Assembly: GCF_964253025.1 (NCBI RefSeq)
Contig: NZ_CAXUQC020000001.1
Span: 1,860,001 to 1,924,000 of the forward strand
DNA from: Rhizobacter sp964253025
GTDB lineage: Bacteria; Pseudomonadota; Gammaproteobacteria; Burkholderiales; Burkholderiaceae_C
Direction of reading: 5' to 3'
DNA length: 64,000 nt
Positions 1 to 9,371 of this stretch are shown one piece after another (positions within the stretch are counted from its first letter, which is position 1; each line of letters begins with the position of its first letter). The notes under the pieces are model-generated. The model made no database searches and was not told the origin of the DNA. It saw nothing but the letters and a program-made list of their open reading frames with translations. A program made the position numbers and the translations under genes.

Positions 1-435
1 GCTCCCGAGTCCAAGGGCAAGTGGCGCTCGGCCCAGCTGCCGAACGGCGCCTACGGTTTCTGGGGCGGCTCGTTCTATGCCATCCCGAAGCAAGGCAAGA
101 ACAAGCAGGCCGCCTGGGACTTCATTCAGTTCCTGACCTTCAACAAGGAAATGCAGCTGGCCTCGCTGAAGGGCCAGGACTCGTTCCCCGTGTTGCTGGA
201 AGCCCAGAAGGACCCGTTCATCGACGAGCCGATGGAGTACCTCGGTGGCCAGAAGGCCCGCCAGGCCTGGCGCACCGCCGCTGAGAAAATCCCCGCGACG
301 GTGATCGACAAGTTCGATCCGGTGGCCGAGAGCGTGGTGAACGCCGAGCTCGACAAGGTGCTGGAGCAGAACAAGGACATCAAGAAGGCCCTGGCCGATG
401 CCCAGTCGCAGATCAAGCGCCGCGTGCGCCGCTGA
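1..435 (+). CDS. Sugar ABC transporter substrate-binding protein, C-terminal part
   Basis: The reading frame is open from the first base of the window, so only the last 144 residues are present. They include the segment GAYGFWGGSFYAIPK and an Ala/Lys-rich C-terminal helix, as in family 1 extracellular solute-binding proteins of MalE type. The protein would bind a sugar in the periplasm and deliver it to the two permeases encoded just downstream (gap of 52 bp). The GH1 beta-glucosidase in the same operon suggests a beta-glucoside or cello-oligosaccharide ligand; this is inferred from context, not from binding-site residues. Confidence 0.85.
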   Translation, partial: APESKGKWRSAQLPNGAYGFWGGSFYAIPKQGKNKQAAWDFIQFLTFNKEMQLASLKGQDSFPVLLEAQKDPFIDEPMEYLGGQKARQAWRTAAEKIPATVIDKFDPVAESVVNAELDKVLEQNKDIKKALADAQSQIKRRVRR

Positions 436-487
436 TCGACCGTCTCCGCCGCGGGATCTTCTTCTGACCTAGACCGAGTTCTTCATC

Positions 488-1483
488 ATGCAGGCCATGG
501 CCGAATCAAAGCCGATCGAGGCGCCCACAAGCGTCCCTTCGGCACCCATCCGACGCAAGCGCAAACCGCTGCATTTCCGGGATGTGGCGCCCTATGTGTT
601 CATCAGCCCGTTCTTCGTGCTGTTCATCATCTTCGGCCTGTTCCCGCTGCTGTTCTCGGTCTACCTTTCCTTTCATCGCTGGGACCCGGCCGCCGGGCTC
701 TCGGCGATGAACTGGGTGGGGTTGGAGAACTACATCTACGTCATCACCAACGATGACTGGTTCCACACCTCGCTCTTCAACACCGTCTGGCTGGCGCTCG
801 TCTCGGGCCTGCCGCAACACCTGGTGGCGCTGCCACTGGCCTTCTTCCTGCACACCGCCTTCGGGCGCTGGCGCAACGCCGTGGTGGGAGCCTACTTCCT
901 GCCATTCATCACTTCGACGGTGGCCATCTCGCTGGTCTTCTCGTCGCTCTTCTCGCGCGACTTCGGCGTCGTCAACGCGACTTTCAGCGCCATGGCGGAC
1001 GTTCCGGTGCTGGGCTGGATCTTCCCGTCGGAGAAGATCGACTGGGCCCAACCCGAGTACACCAAATGGATGATCTCCTTCGTGGTGTTCTGGCGGTACG
1101 TCGGCTGGAACGCCGTGCTGTACCTCTCGGCCATGCAGACCATCCCGAAGGACCTGTTCGAGGCCGCCACCATGGATGGCGCCAAGCCCTGGCAGCAGTT
1201 CCGGCACGTCTGCCTGCCGCTGCTGCGTCCCATGATCTTCTTCGCCGTCACGCTCACCATCATCGGCAACCTGCAGCTGTTCGAGGAGCCGTTCATCCTC
1301 ACCGGTGGCACCGGCGGCATCGACCAGGCCGGCAAGACCGCTGCGATGCACATGTACGCCACGGCCTTCGTCGACGGGGACTTCGGCACCGCCTCGGCCA
1401 TTGCCTGGCTGCTGTTCCTGATCATCGGCGGGGTGACCTGGGCCAACAACCGATTCCTCGGCAACCGCGAGGCGAAGATCTGA
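488..1483 (+). CDS. Sugar ABC transporter permease, MalF type
   Basis: Inner-membrane subunit of a carbohydrate ABC importer, 331 residues. About six hydrophobic segments are visible, the first near residues 35-55 after a basic N-terminus (RRKRKPLHF). The EAA-type cytoplasmic loop that contacts the ATPase is recognisable as EAATMDGAKPWQQFRHVCLP. The frame ends one base before the next permease gene, so the two are co-transcribed and probably translationally coupled. A second possible ATG lies three codons inside the chosen start; neither has a strong ribosome binding site. Confidence 0.92.
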   Translation: MQAMAESKPIEAPTSVPSAPIRRKRKPLHFRDVAPYVFISPFFVLFIIFGLFPLLFSVYLSFHRWDPAAGLSAMNWVGLENYIYVITNDDWFHTSLFNTVWLALVSGLPQHLVALPLAFFLHTAFGRWRNAVVGAYFLPFITSTVAISLVFSSLFSRDFGVVNATFSAMADVPVLGWIFPSEKIDWAQPEYTKWMISFVVFWRYVGWNAVLYLSAMQTIPKDLFEAATMDGAKPWQQFRHVCLPLLRPMIFFAVTLTIIGNLQLFEEPFILTGGTGGIDQAGKTAAMHMYATAFVDGDFGTASAIAWLLFLIIGGVTWANNRFLGNREAKI

Positions 1484-1484
1484 G

Positions 1485-2327
1485 ATGAGCACGTTCCGCA
1501 ATTCATCCGTCGCGGCCAATACCCTGGCCTACGGCATCGTCCTCGGTGGCGCATTGATCATGCTCGCCCCGTTCTATTTCATGTTCGTGTTCGCCACGCA
1601 CTCGGACCGCGAGATCCTCTCGCTGCCGCCGCCGCTGTGGTTCGGTGACCAGTTCCTGGCCAACGTGCAAATGCTGGTCTCGAAGCTGCCGTACTTCTGG
1701 CACAACCTCGGCTGGAGCCTGTACGTGGCCGTGGCCGTGACCGTGGCGAACCTGCTGCTGTGCTCGCTGGCCGGATACGCCTTCGCGATGTTCGACTTCA
1801 AGTACAAGAACCCGCTGTTCCTGTTCGTGATGGGAACCATGCTGCTGCCGGCCTTCGTGGGCATGATCCCCACCGTCATCGTGATGAGCTGGCTCGGCTG
1901 GATGAACGAGCCCAAGGCGCTCATCGTGCCGGCCGCCTGCACGGCGCTGGGCGTCTTCATGATGCGCCAGTACATCAGCTCGGCCATCCCGCGCGATCTG
2001 GTCGATGCGGCGCGCATCGACGGCTGCGGCGAGTTCGGCATCTTCGTGCGCATCGTGCTGCCCCTCATCGGCCCCGCCATGGGCACGCTCGGTCTGGTGA
2101 CCTTCATCGGGTCGTGGAACAACTTCATGGGCCCGCTGATCGTGATGCGCGACATGGAGATGTTCACCGTGCCGCTGGCGCTGCGCTCGCTGCAAGGTAC
2201 CGGACAGACGCCATGGGGTGCCATCTGCGCGGGTTCATCCATCGCGGTGCTGCCGCTCCTCGTGATGTTCGTGATGGCCTCGCGCCGACTCATCGAAGGC
2301 CTGACGGCCGGGGCCGTGAAGGCCTGA
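1485..2327 (+). CDS. Sugar ABC transporter permease, MalG type
   Basis: Second membrane subunit of the importer, 280 residues, the usual length for MalG/CebG-like permeases. It shows a first transmembrane segment near residues 15-38, several more, and the EAA-type loop (DAARIDGCGEFGIFVRIVLP) toward the C-terminus. It starts immediately after the stop of the MalF-like gene. Together they would form the heterodimeric channel between the binding protein (1-435) and the ATPase (3672-4763). Substrate cannot be read from this subunit. Confidence 0.92.
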   Translation: MSTFRNSSVAANTLAYGIVLGGALIMLAPFYFMFVFATHSDREILSLPPPLWFGDQFLANVQMLVSKLPYFWHNLGWSLYVAVAVTVANLLLCSLAGYAFAMFDFKYKNPLFLFVMGTMLLPAFVGMIPTVIVMSWLGWMNEPKALIVPAACTALGVFMMRQYISSAIPRDLVDAARIDGCGEFGIFVRIVLPLIGPAMGTLGLVTFIGSWNNFMGPLIVMRDMEMFTVPLALRSLQGTGQTPWGAICAGSSIAVLPLLVMFVMASRRLIEGLTAGAVKA

Positions 2328-2365
2328 TCCTTTCAACCGAATTCTCTCTTTCCAGGAGTCCACGC

Positions 2366-3670
2366 GTGAGCGATTTGAAGTTTCCCCCCGGTTTCTCGTG
2401 GGGCGTTGCGACCAGTGCCTACCAGATCGAAGGTGCGGCCGCCGAAGATGGCCGCGGGCCATCGATCTGGGACACGTTTTCGCACGCACCCGGCAACACG
2501 TTCGAGGGCCACACCGGCGACGTCGCCTGTGACCACTACCACCGCTACGAGCAGGACGTGGACCTGATCGCAAGCCTGGGTGTCGATGCGTACCGCTTCT
2601 CCATCTCCTGGTCGCGGGTGCAGCCGGACGGCCACGGCGCCTGGAACGCCAAGGGCCTGGCCTTCTACGACAACCTCGTCGACCGCCTGCTCGAGAAGGG
2701 CATCAAGCCCCACGTGACGCTGTACCACTGGGACCTGCCGCAAGCGCTGCAGGACCTGGGCGGCTGGGGCTCGCGTGACACCGCGGACCGGTTCGCCGAG
2801 TACGCCTCCGTGATGGGCCGCCGTCTCGGCGACCGCGTCGCCACGATCTGCACCCACAACGAACCGTGGTGCACGGCGCACCTCGGTCACCACGTCGGCC
2901 AGTTCGCCCCGGGCGCGAAGGACCCGCAGCTGGCCATCCAGGTGGCGCACCACCTGCTGCTCTCGCACGGCAAGGCGTTGCAGGCGATGCGCGCTGCCGG
3001 CGTGAAGGCGCCGCTGGGCATCGTGCTGAACCAGTCGTCGGTCACGGCCGCGACCGACAGCCAGGAAGACCGCGACCTGGCCGAACGCCAGTACGCCTCC
3101 TTCGTGCGCTGGTACATGGACCCGATCTTCCTGAAGCGCTATCCCACGGCACCCGGGCTGCACCTTTACCCGGTCATGCATGAAAACGATTTCAATGAAA
3201 TCGCGCAGCCGTTGGACTTCCTGGGCATCAACTACTACACCCGCATCTGGGCCAGTGCCGCCACGCCGCCCGTGCCGGCGCCGAACGCCATGGGCGCCAA
3301 CGACATGGGCTGGGAGAACTATCCCCAGGGCCTGGCCGAGCTGCTGGTGAAGGTGAACCGCGACTACAACCTGCCGCCGGTCTACATCACGGAGAACGGG
3401 TACGCCGGCGCAGACCGCCTCGTGGCCGGCAAGGTCGAGGACACCCAGCGCATCGAGTACGTCCGCACCCACCTGGAGGCCCTCCAGCAGGCCATGGAGG
3501 CCGGGGTGGACGTTCGGGGCTACTTCTACTGGAGCCTCTTCGACAACTACGAGTGGAACTCGGGCTACGCCAAGCGCTTCGGCCTCGTCCACGTCGACTA
3601 CGAGGACCAGCAGCGCACGTTGAAAGACAGCGCCCACTGGTACCGCGACCTGATCCGGAAGGGACGCTGA
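2366..3670 (+). CDS. GH1 family beta-glucosidase
   Basis: Cytoplasmic glycoside hydrolase that cleaves terminal beta-glucose from imported beta-glucosides. The start is a GTG with AGGAG 9 bp upstream, giving VSDLKFPPGFSWGVATSAYQ, the standard GH1 N-terminus. The acid/base glutamate is in THNEPW (E166) and the nucleophile in YITENGY (E343). At 434 residues it is slightly short but complete, ending with a normal GH1 C-terminal region (SLFDNYEWNSGYAKRFG). It has no signal peptide. It sits between permease and ATPase genes, the arrangement of cellobiose/beta-glucoside uptake operons, so transport and hydrolysis are made together. Exact substrate is inferred. Confidence 0.95.
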   Translation: MSDLKFPPGFSWGVATSAYQIEGAAAEDGRGPSIWDTFSHAPGNTFEGHTGDVACDHYHRYEQDVDLIASLGVDAYRFSISWSRVQPDGHGAWNAKGLAFYDNLVDRLLEKGIKPHVTLYHWDLPQALQDLGGWGSRDTADRFAEYASVMGRRLGDRVATICTHNEPWCTAHLGHHVGQFAPGAKDPQLAIQVAHHLLLSHGKALQAMRAAGVKAPLGIVLNQSSVTAATDSQEDRDLAERQYASFVRWYMDPIFLKRYPTAPGLHLYPVMHENDFNEIAQPLDFLGINYYTRIWASAATPPVPAPNAMGANDMGWENYPQGLAELLVKVNRDYNLPPVYITENGYAGADRLVAGKVEDTQRIEYVRTHLEALQQAMEAGVDVRGYFYWSLFDNYEWNSGYAKRFGLVHVDYEDQQRTLKDSAHWYRDLIRKGR

Positions 3671-3671
3671 C

Positions 3672-4763
<1,092 letters not shown>

Positions 4764-4943
4764 AACGCGATTGGATTCACGCCCTTCAACACCAACGAAC
4801 GTCGAGGCACTGCTCCCTGCCCGTGAGGGAGCAGTCCGAAACACCCCGCTTCGCCTGACGGACGCTCCGATGCGCACGGCAGGCAAGACGTAGTCGCCAC
4901 GCAGGCGAAAAAAACCTCACTACATATACGACGAGGAGTAACC

Positions 4944-6173
4944 GTGAAAAAGAAGCGTCTGATCTTGGCCCTGGGGCTCGTGGGTACCACCACCGCCACG
5001 CTGGCGGCCCCCCCGATCGATTTCTCCGGCTACATGCGCGCGGGCGTCGGTCTCAACGCCCGTGGCGGCACGCAAGTCTGCTACCAGCTGCCGGGCGCGG
5101 ACACCAAATGGCGTCTCGGCAACGAGTGCGACTACGTGATCGAACCGAGCTTCAGCGCAAAGCTCGCGACCTTCGAAGGCGCGGACTGGCACGTGCACTT
5201 CATGCCCAGCGTGTACCGCGCCTGGGGCGACAATGAGCTGGGCGGCGCCAGCAGCCGCGGCGACGACCTCTACGCCCGCTTCGGCCAGGTCTACACCTAC
5301 GGCAACAACATCTCGGCACTGGGCAACGGCAAGCTGTGGGCTGGCCGCCGCTTCTACAACCGTCTGCAGCTCGGCATCAACGACCACTTCATCGAGAACA
5401 ACGACGGCGACGGCGCCGGTCTCGAGGACATGAACGTCGGTTTCGGCAAGCTGAGCGTTGCCGTGATGCTGAACCCGCGTGACTACCGCGACCTGAACAA
5501 CGCGGAAACCACGTCCGTGAACGACAACCGCGTCACGATCCCGGTTCGCCTGACCAACGTCAAGACGAACGCCAACGGCGAACTCGCCGTGTACGTCACC
5601 GGCTCGACGTCCTCGCAGTCCGACAACCAGTTGACCGGCCAGCAGCCGATCGACCGCGCCAAGAGCGCGTCTCTCGGCGTGTACCACACGCAGAGCGGCG
5701 TGCTCGGCGGCAACCTGCTCGTCGGCGCCAAGTTCCAGCGTACCGGCGAGGTGAAGAAGCTGTGGGTGCTGGCCCAGGAGTCGACCCAGTTCGGCGCCAC
5801 GGCCTTCGACACCATCGCCGAGTTCCGCAACACCGACGCTCCCAACAACGGCGGCGACAAGTGGTATTCCATCGGCGCCCGTACCGACACCTACCTCGGC
5901 GGCCCGTTCCGCATGCTGGTGGAAGCCGGCCACGACCGCATCGATCCCGACGTGGGTGCGACCCGTTCGATGACGAAGTTCACGCTGGCCGGTGCCGTGT
6001 CCGCAGGCAACACCGCGGGTTCGCGTCCGACCATCCGCCTCTTCGTGACGCACGCCATCTGGAACGACGCCGCGCGCAACGCGATGGTGGCGGCCAAGTC
6101 GCGTACCGCCGAGGTGTATGGTGACAAGAAGTCCGGCACGTCGATCGGCATCCAGGGTGAAACCTGGTGGTGA
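4944..6173 (+). CDS. LamB-like maltoporin / carbohydrate-selective outer-membrane porin
   Basis: Predicted 18-strand beta-barrel porin for sugars, 409 residues. A signal peptide (MKKKRLILALGLVGTTTATLA) is followed by a mature N-terminus with the LamB-type start DFSGYMRAGVG and a QVCYQLPGA loop containing one of the paired cysteines; the barrel ends in an aromatic residue (ETWW). AGGAG lies just before the ATG. It follows the MalK-like gene by 180 bp and precedes a strong terminator, so it is probably the last gene of the sugar uptake operon and lets oligosaccharides cross the outer membrane. It is a family-level call; specificity for maltodextrins is unlikely given the GH1 partner. Confidence 0.85.
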   Translation: MKKKRLILALGLVGTTTATLAAPPIDFSGYMRAGVGLNARGGTQVCYQLPGADTKWRLGNECDYVIEPSFSAKLATFEGADWHVHFMPSVYRAWGDNELGGASSRGDDLYARFGQVYTYGNNISALGNGKLWAGRRFYNRLQLGINDHFIENNDGDGAGLEDMNVGFGKLSVAVMLNPRDYRDLNNAETTSVNDNRVTIPVRLTNVKTNANGELAVYVTGSTSSQSDNQLTGQQPIDRAKSASLGVYHTQSGVLGGNLLVGAKFQRTGEVKKLWVLAQESTQFGATAFDTIAEFRNTDAPNNGGDKWYSIGARTDTYLGGPFRMLVEAGHDRIDPDVGATRSMTKFTLAGAVSAGNTAGSRPTIRLFVTHAIWNDAARNAMVAAKSRTAEVYGDKKSGTSIGIQGETWW

Positions 6174-6289
6174 CATGACGGGCTGCCGGTAGGCGGCGAA
6201 GCTGTCGCGGTTGGGGGAACCAACGTGACTCTCCTCGTCTTCGGGCGCCGGCAGATCCCGGTGCCCCAGCCGCCAGGCCGGTACTGACA

Positions 6290-6317
6290 GCGGGGCCCCT
6301 CGGGGCCCCGCTTTTTT
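6290..6317 (+). terminator. Rho-independent terminator of the sugar uptake operon
   Basis: A perfect 10-bp GC stem (GCGGGGCCCC at 6290-6299 with GGGGCCCCGC at 6302-6311) has a 2-nt loop and is followed by six T residues. It lies 117 bp after the porin stop and before the convergent cueR gene. Confidence 0.93.
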
Positions 6318-6359
6318 ACGCGCCCTGCACATCGCTCCTGCGGTGCGCAGGGCGTTGCC

Positions 6360-6806
6360 TCAGGCGGGGCGCGGTGGCTCCTTCCCGCGGCCGTTGGCCT
6401 TGCCCGACGTCTTGCCCACCGGTGCGGCCAGTTCGTCGAGGATGGGGCAGTCCGGCCGATCGTCTCCATGGCAGCAGTTCACCAGGTGCTCGAGCGACGC
6501 CTTCATGGCCAGCAACTCGCGGGCCTTGAGGTCGAGCTCGCGGATGTGCGCCTCGGCCAGCGCCTTCACCTGCCGGCTCGGGCGTCGACGGTTCTGCCAC
6601 AGCCCGACCAGTTCGCCGATCTGATCCAGCGAGAATCCGAGATCGCGCCCGTGACGGATGAAGCGCAGGGTGTGCACGTCGGCGTCGCCGTACTGGCGGT
6701 AGCCGGCCTCGGTGCGCGATGCGGGCGGTAGCAGCCCGACCTGCTCGTAGTGGCGAATCATCTTGGCCGAGACGCCCGAGGCCTTGGCGGCTTCCCCGAT
6801 GTTCAT
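6360..6806 (-). CDS. cueR: CueR-like copper-responsive MerR family activator
   Basis: MerR-type regulator, 148 residues. The N-terminus MNIGEAAKASGVSAKMIRHY is the winged-helix DNA-binding domain, followed by the dimerisation helix. Two cysteines at 112 and 120 in CCHGDDRPDCPIL match the monovalent copper/silver-binding cysteines of Escherichia coli CueR in both position and spacing. The ATG overlaps the stop of copA (ATGA), so it is the second gene of a copA-cueR operon. It should activate the CueR-type promoter seen upstream of copA. An extra adjacent cysteine (C111) and a basic, Gly-rich C-terminal tail are additions to the usual 135-residue form. Confidence 0.93.
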   Translation of the reverse strand: MNIGEAAKASGVSAKMIRHYEQVGLLPPASRTEAGYRQYGDADVHTLRFIRHGRDLGFSLDQIGELVGLWQNRRRPSRQVKALAEAHIRELDLKARELLAMKASLEHLVNCCHGDDRPDCPILDELAAPVGKTSGKANGRGKEPPRPA

Positions 6807-9220
6807 GCGGCGCCTTTCTGGTTCGAATCGGCCTTGCCGGGCCGCCAGCGGCGCAGGGTGAGCGCGTTGCCCACCACGCTCACGCTGCTGAAGGCCATGG
6901 CCGCACCGGCGATCACCGGGTTGAGGAAGCCAAGCGCGGCCAGCGGGATGCCCACCACGTTGTAGATGAAGGCCCAGAACAGACCGCGCCGCAAGGTGGC
7001 GTGCGTTCGCCGCGAGATGTCGAGTGCATCGGCGACGAGCCGAGGGTCACCGCGCATGAGCGTGATGCCGGCGGTTTCCATGGCAACGTCGGTGCCGGTG
7101 GACATGGCGATGCCCACGTCCGCGGCGGCCAGCGCCGGCGCATCGTTGATGCCGTCCCCGACCATCGCCACCACGCGTCCCGCGCCACGCAGCGCCCGGA
7201 CGGCCTCAGCCTTGTCCGCGGGCAGCACATTGGCGCGCACCTCGTCGATGCCGAGTTCCCGGGCGGCCACCTGCGCGCTGCCGAGGTTGTCGCCCGTCAG
7301 CATCACCGTCTGTACGCCAAGACGCTGGAGGCGCGCCACCGCGTCCCGGGCGCCGCCCTTGACCGTATCGCCAAACGCAAGCAGGCCGAGCAGCGTGGCA
7401 GGGCCGTTGTCGGTACGGGCAACCAGCCAGGCGAGGGTGCGGCCTTCCGCTTCGAGGCGGGCTGCATCGACGGACAGCGTGGCGGGAGATGCGCCCGACT
7501 CGGTCATCAGCCGCGTGCTCCCCAGTGCCAGCAGGCGTCCATCGACGCGCGCTTCGACCCCGCGGCCGGGCAACGCCTTGGCGTCGCCCGCGGCCGGTAC
7601 GGCAATGGCCTCTGCGTCGGCCGCGGCGAGCACCGCGCGCGCCAGCGGGTGTTCGCTCGTGCGCTGCAGTGCCGCTGCCAGTGAGAGCAGCTCGTCCCGA
7701 GTGACGTCTGGTGCAGGCAGCGCGGCGACGAGGGCAGGGCGGCCCTCGGTAAGCGTGCCGGTCTTGTCGAACACCACGGTGGTCACCCCGTGGGCCACTT
7801 CCAGGGCCTCCGCGTCCTTGATCAGGATGCCGTGGCGGGCGGCCACCCCGGTGCCCGCCATGATGGCCGTCGGCGTCGCCAAGCCCAGGGCACAGGGGCA
7901 GGCGATGACCAGCACGGCCACCGCATTGATCAGCGCCTGCTCCCAGCCGGCCCCGACAAGGATCCAGCCCCCGGCGGTCAGGAGCGCGAGAACGAGCACG
8001 ACGGGCACGAAGATCGCGCTCACGCGGTCCACCATGCGCTGGATCGGCGCCTTGGCCGCTTGCGCGGACTCCACCAGACGGATGATGCGTGCGAGCGTGG
8101 TCTCGGTGCCGATGGCCGAGGTGCGCACCGTCAGCGCGCCTTCCGCGTTGATGGCGCCTCCGGTCACGCGCTCGCCCGGTTGCTTGGCGACGGGCAGGCT
8201 CTCGCCAGTGATCAGGGATTCATCCACGTGGCTTCGGCCTTCGACCACCTCGCCGTCGACAGGCAGGCGCTCGCCGGGACGCACGAGCACCAGGTCGCCC
8301 ACGGCAACCTGTTCGACGGGCACCTCGCTGACCAGCCCGTCGCGGAGTACCCGGGCACTCGCGGGACGCAGCGCGTTGAGCGCACGGATGGCGTCCGCCG
8401 TCTGGCGCTTGGCGCGGGCCTCCAGCCACTTGCCGAGCAGCACGAGCGTGATGACGGCAGCCGATGCCTCGAAGTACAGATGCGGCATGCCGTGATCACG
8501 ATGGGCCCACAGCAGGTAGATCGAGAGCCCGTACGCAGCGGATGTGCCCAAGGCGACCAGCAGGTCCATGTTGCCTGTGCCGGCCCGCACCGCATGCCAG
8601 GCGGCCCGGTAGAAGCGCCAACCGAACACGAACTGCACCGGGGTGGCCAGCAGCCATTGCAGCCAGGCCGGCAGCATGGCGTGGATGCCGAAGGGTTGAA
8701 GCAGCATCGGCGCCACGAGCGGCAGCGTCAGGGCGGCAGCAATGACGACGGCCCAGCCGCCGGTGGACGGCGGCAAGACGCCGGCTTCGGCCGCCGGACT
8801 GCTCAGGTCATGCGCGGCGTAGCCCGCCTTCACGATGGCGGCCACCAGCGCACCGGCGGGCAGCGGTCCGGCCGACCGGACCGTGGCCCGCTCGGTGGCG
8901 AGATTCACCGAGGCCGACATCACCCCGGGCACGGCATGCAATGCCTTCTCCACCCGTCCGACACAGGAGGCGCACGTCATGCCCTCGACGGACAGCACCG
9001 CCTCCTGCAATGGAACCTCGTAGCCCGCCTTGCGGACGGCGGCGGCAAGCGCTTCGAGCGACACGCCGGCATCGGCCTGCACCGCGGCCCGCTCGGTGGC
9101 CAGGTTCACGGTGGCTTCACGCACGCCCGGAAGGGCGCGCAAGGCCTTCTCGACCCGACCGACGCAGGACGCGCAGGTCATGCCGTTCACGGGAAGGGTC
9201 AGTGGGGCAGAGGCGTTCAT
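6803..9220 (-). CDS. copA: Copper-exporting P1B-type ATPase CopA
   Basis: Inner-membrane Cu(I) pump, 805 residues. Two N-terminal HMA metal-binding domains each carry MTCASC (cysteines 16/19 and 83/86). The transmembrane CPC triad is at 441-443 (ACPCALGLATPT), the phosphorylated aspartate is D485 in DKTGT, and the actuator motif TGES is at about 338-341. This set defines the P1B-1 copper class. It is expressed from a CueR-type promoter directly upstream and followed by cueR in the same transcript, giving a self-contained copper efflux unit. Confidence 0.96.
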   Translation of the reverse strand: MNASAPLTLPVNGMTCASCVGRVEKALRALPGVREATVNLATERAAVQADAGVSLEALAAAVRKAGYEVPLQEAVLSVEGMTCASCVGRVEKALHAVPGVMSASVNLATERATVRSAGPLPAGALVAAIVKAGYAAHDLSSPAAEAGVLPPSTGGWAVVIAAALTLPLVAPMLLQPFGIHAMLPAWLQWLLATPVQFVFGWRFYRAAWHAVRAGTGNMDLLVALGTSAAYGLSIYLLWAHRDHGMPHLYFEASAAVITLVLLGKWLEARAKRQTADAIRALNALRPASARVLRDGLVSEVPVEQVAVGDLVLVRPGERLPVDGEVVEGRSHVDESLITGESLPVAKQPGERVTGGAINAEGALTVRTSAIGTETTLARIIRLVESAQAAKAPIQRMVDRVSAIFVPVVLVLALLTAGGWILVGAGWEQALINAVAVLVIACPCALGLATPTAIMAGTGVAARHGILIKDAEALEVAHGVTTVVFDKTGTLTEGRPALVAALPAPDVTRDELLSLAAALQRTSEHPLARAVLAAADAEAIAVPAAGDAKALPGRGVEARVDGRLLALGSTRLMTESGASPATLSVDAARLEAEGRTLAWLVARTDNGPATLLGLLAFGDTVKGGARDAVARLQRLGVQTVMLTGDNLGSAQVAARELGIDEVRANVLPADKAEAVRALRGAGRVVAMVGDGINDAPALAAADVGIAMSTGTDVAMETAGITLMRGDPRLVADALDISRRTHATLRRGLFWAFIYNVVGIPLAALGFLNPVIAGAAMAFSSVSVVGNALTLRRWRPGKADSNQKGAA

Positions 9221-9250
9221 GGCGAAGGGCGTCGAGTCAGGATGAAGCGG

Positions 9251-9281
9251 ATCTTCAGCCTTCCCATCGTGGAAAGGTCAA
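9251..9281 (-). promoter_or_regulatory. CueR-type promoter and operator of copA-cueR
   Basis: On the minus strand a -35 TTGACC (9276-9281) is separated by 19 bp from GAAGAT (9251-9256). The long 19-bp spacer contains the near-perfect dyad CCTTTCC / GGGAAGG with a 5-bp centre. This is the layout of CueR/HmrR-activated promoters, where the activator twists an over-long spacer. The copA ATG lies about 30 bp downstream. Confidence 0.85.
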
Positions 9282-9371
9282 GCGAAAGTCTACTTCCCGG
9301 GAGAAACAGCGACGCGATCCCGAAAAGCTTCCCATGAGGGCAGCGCTGGATGGCGCATCGCCCGCCCCGCC

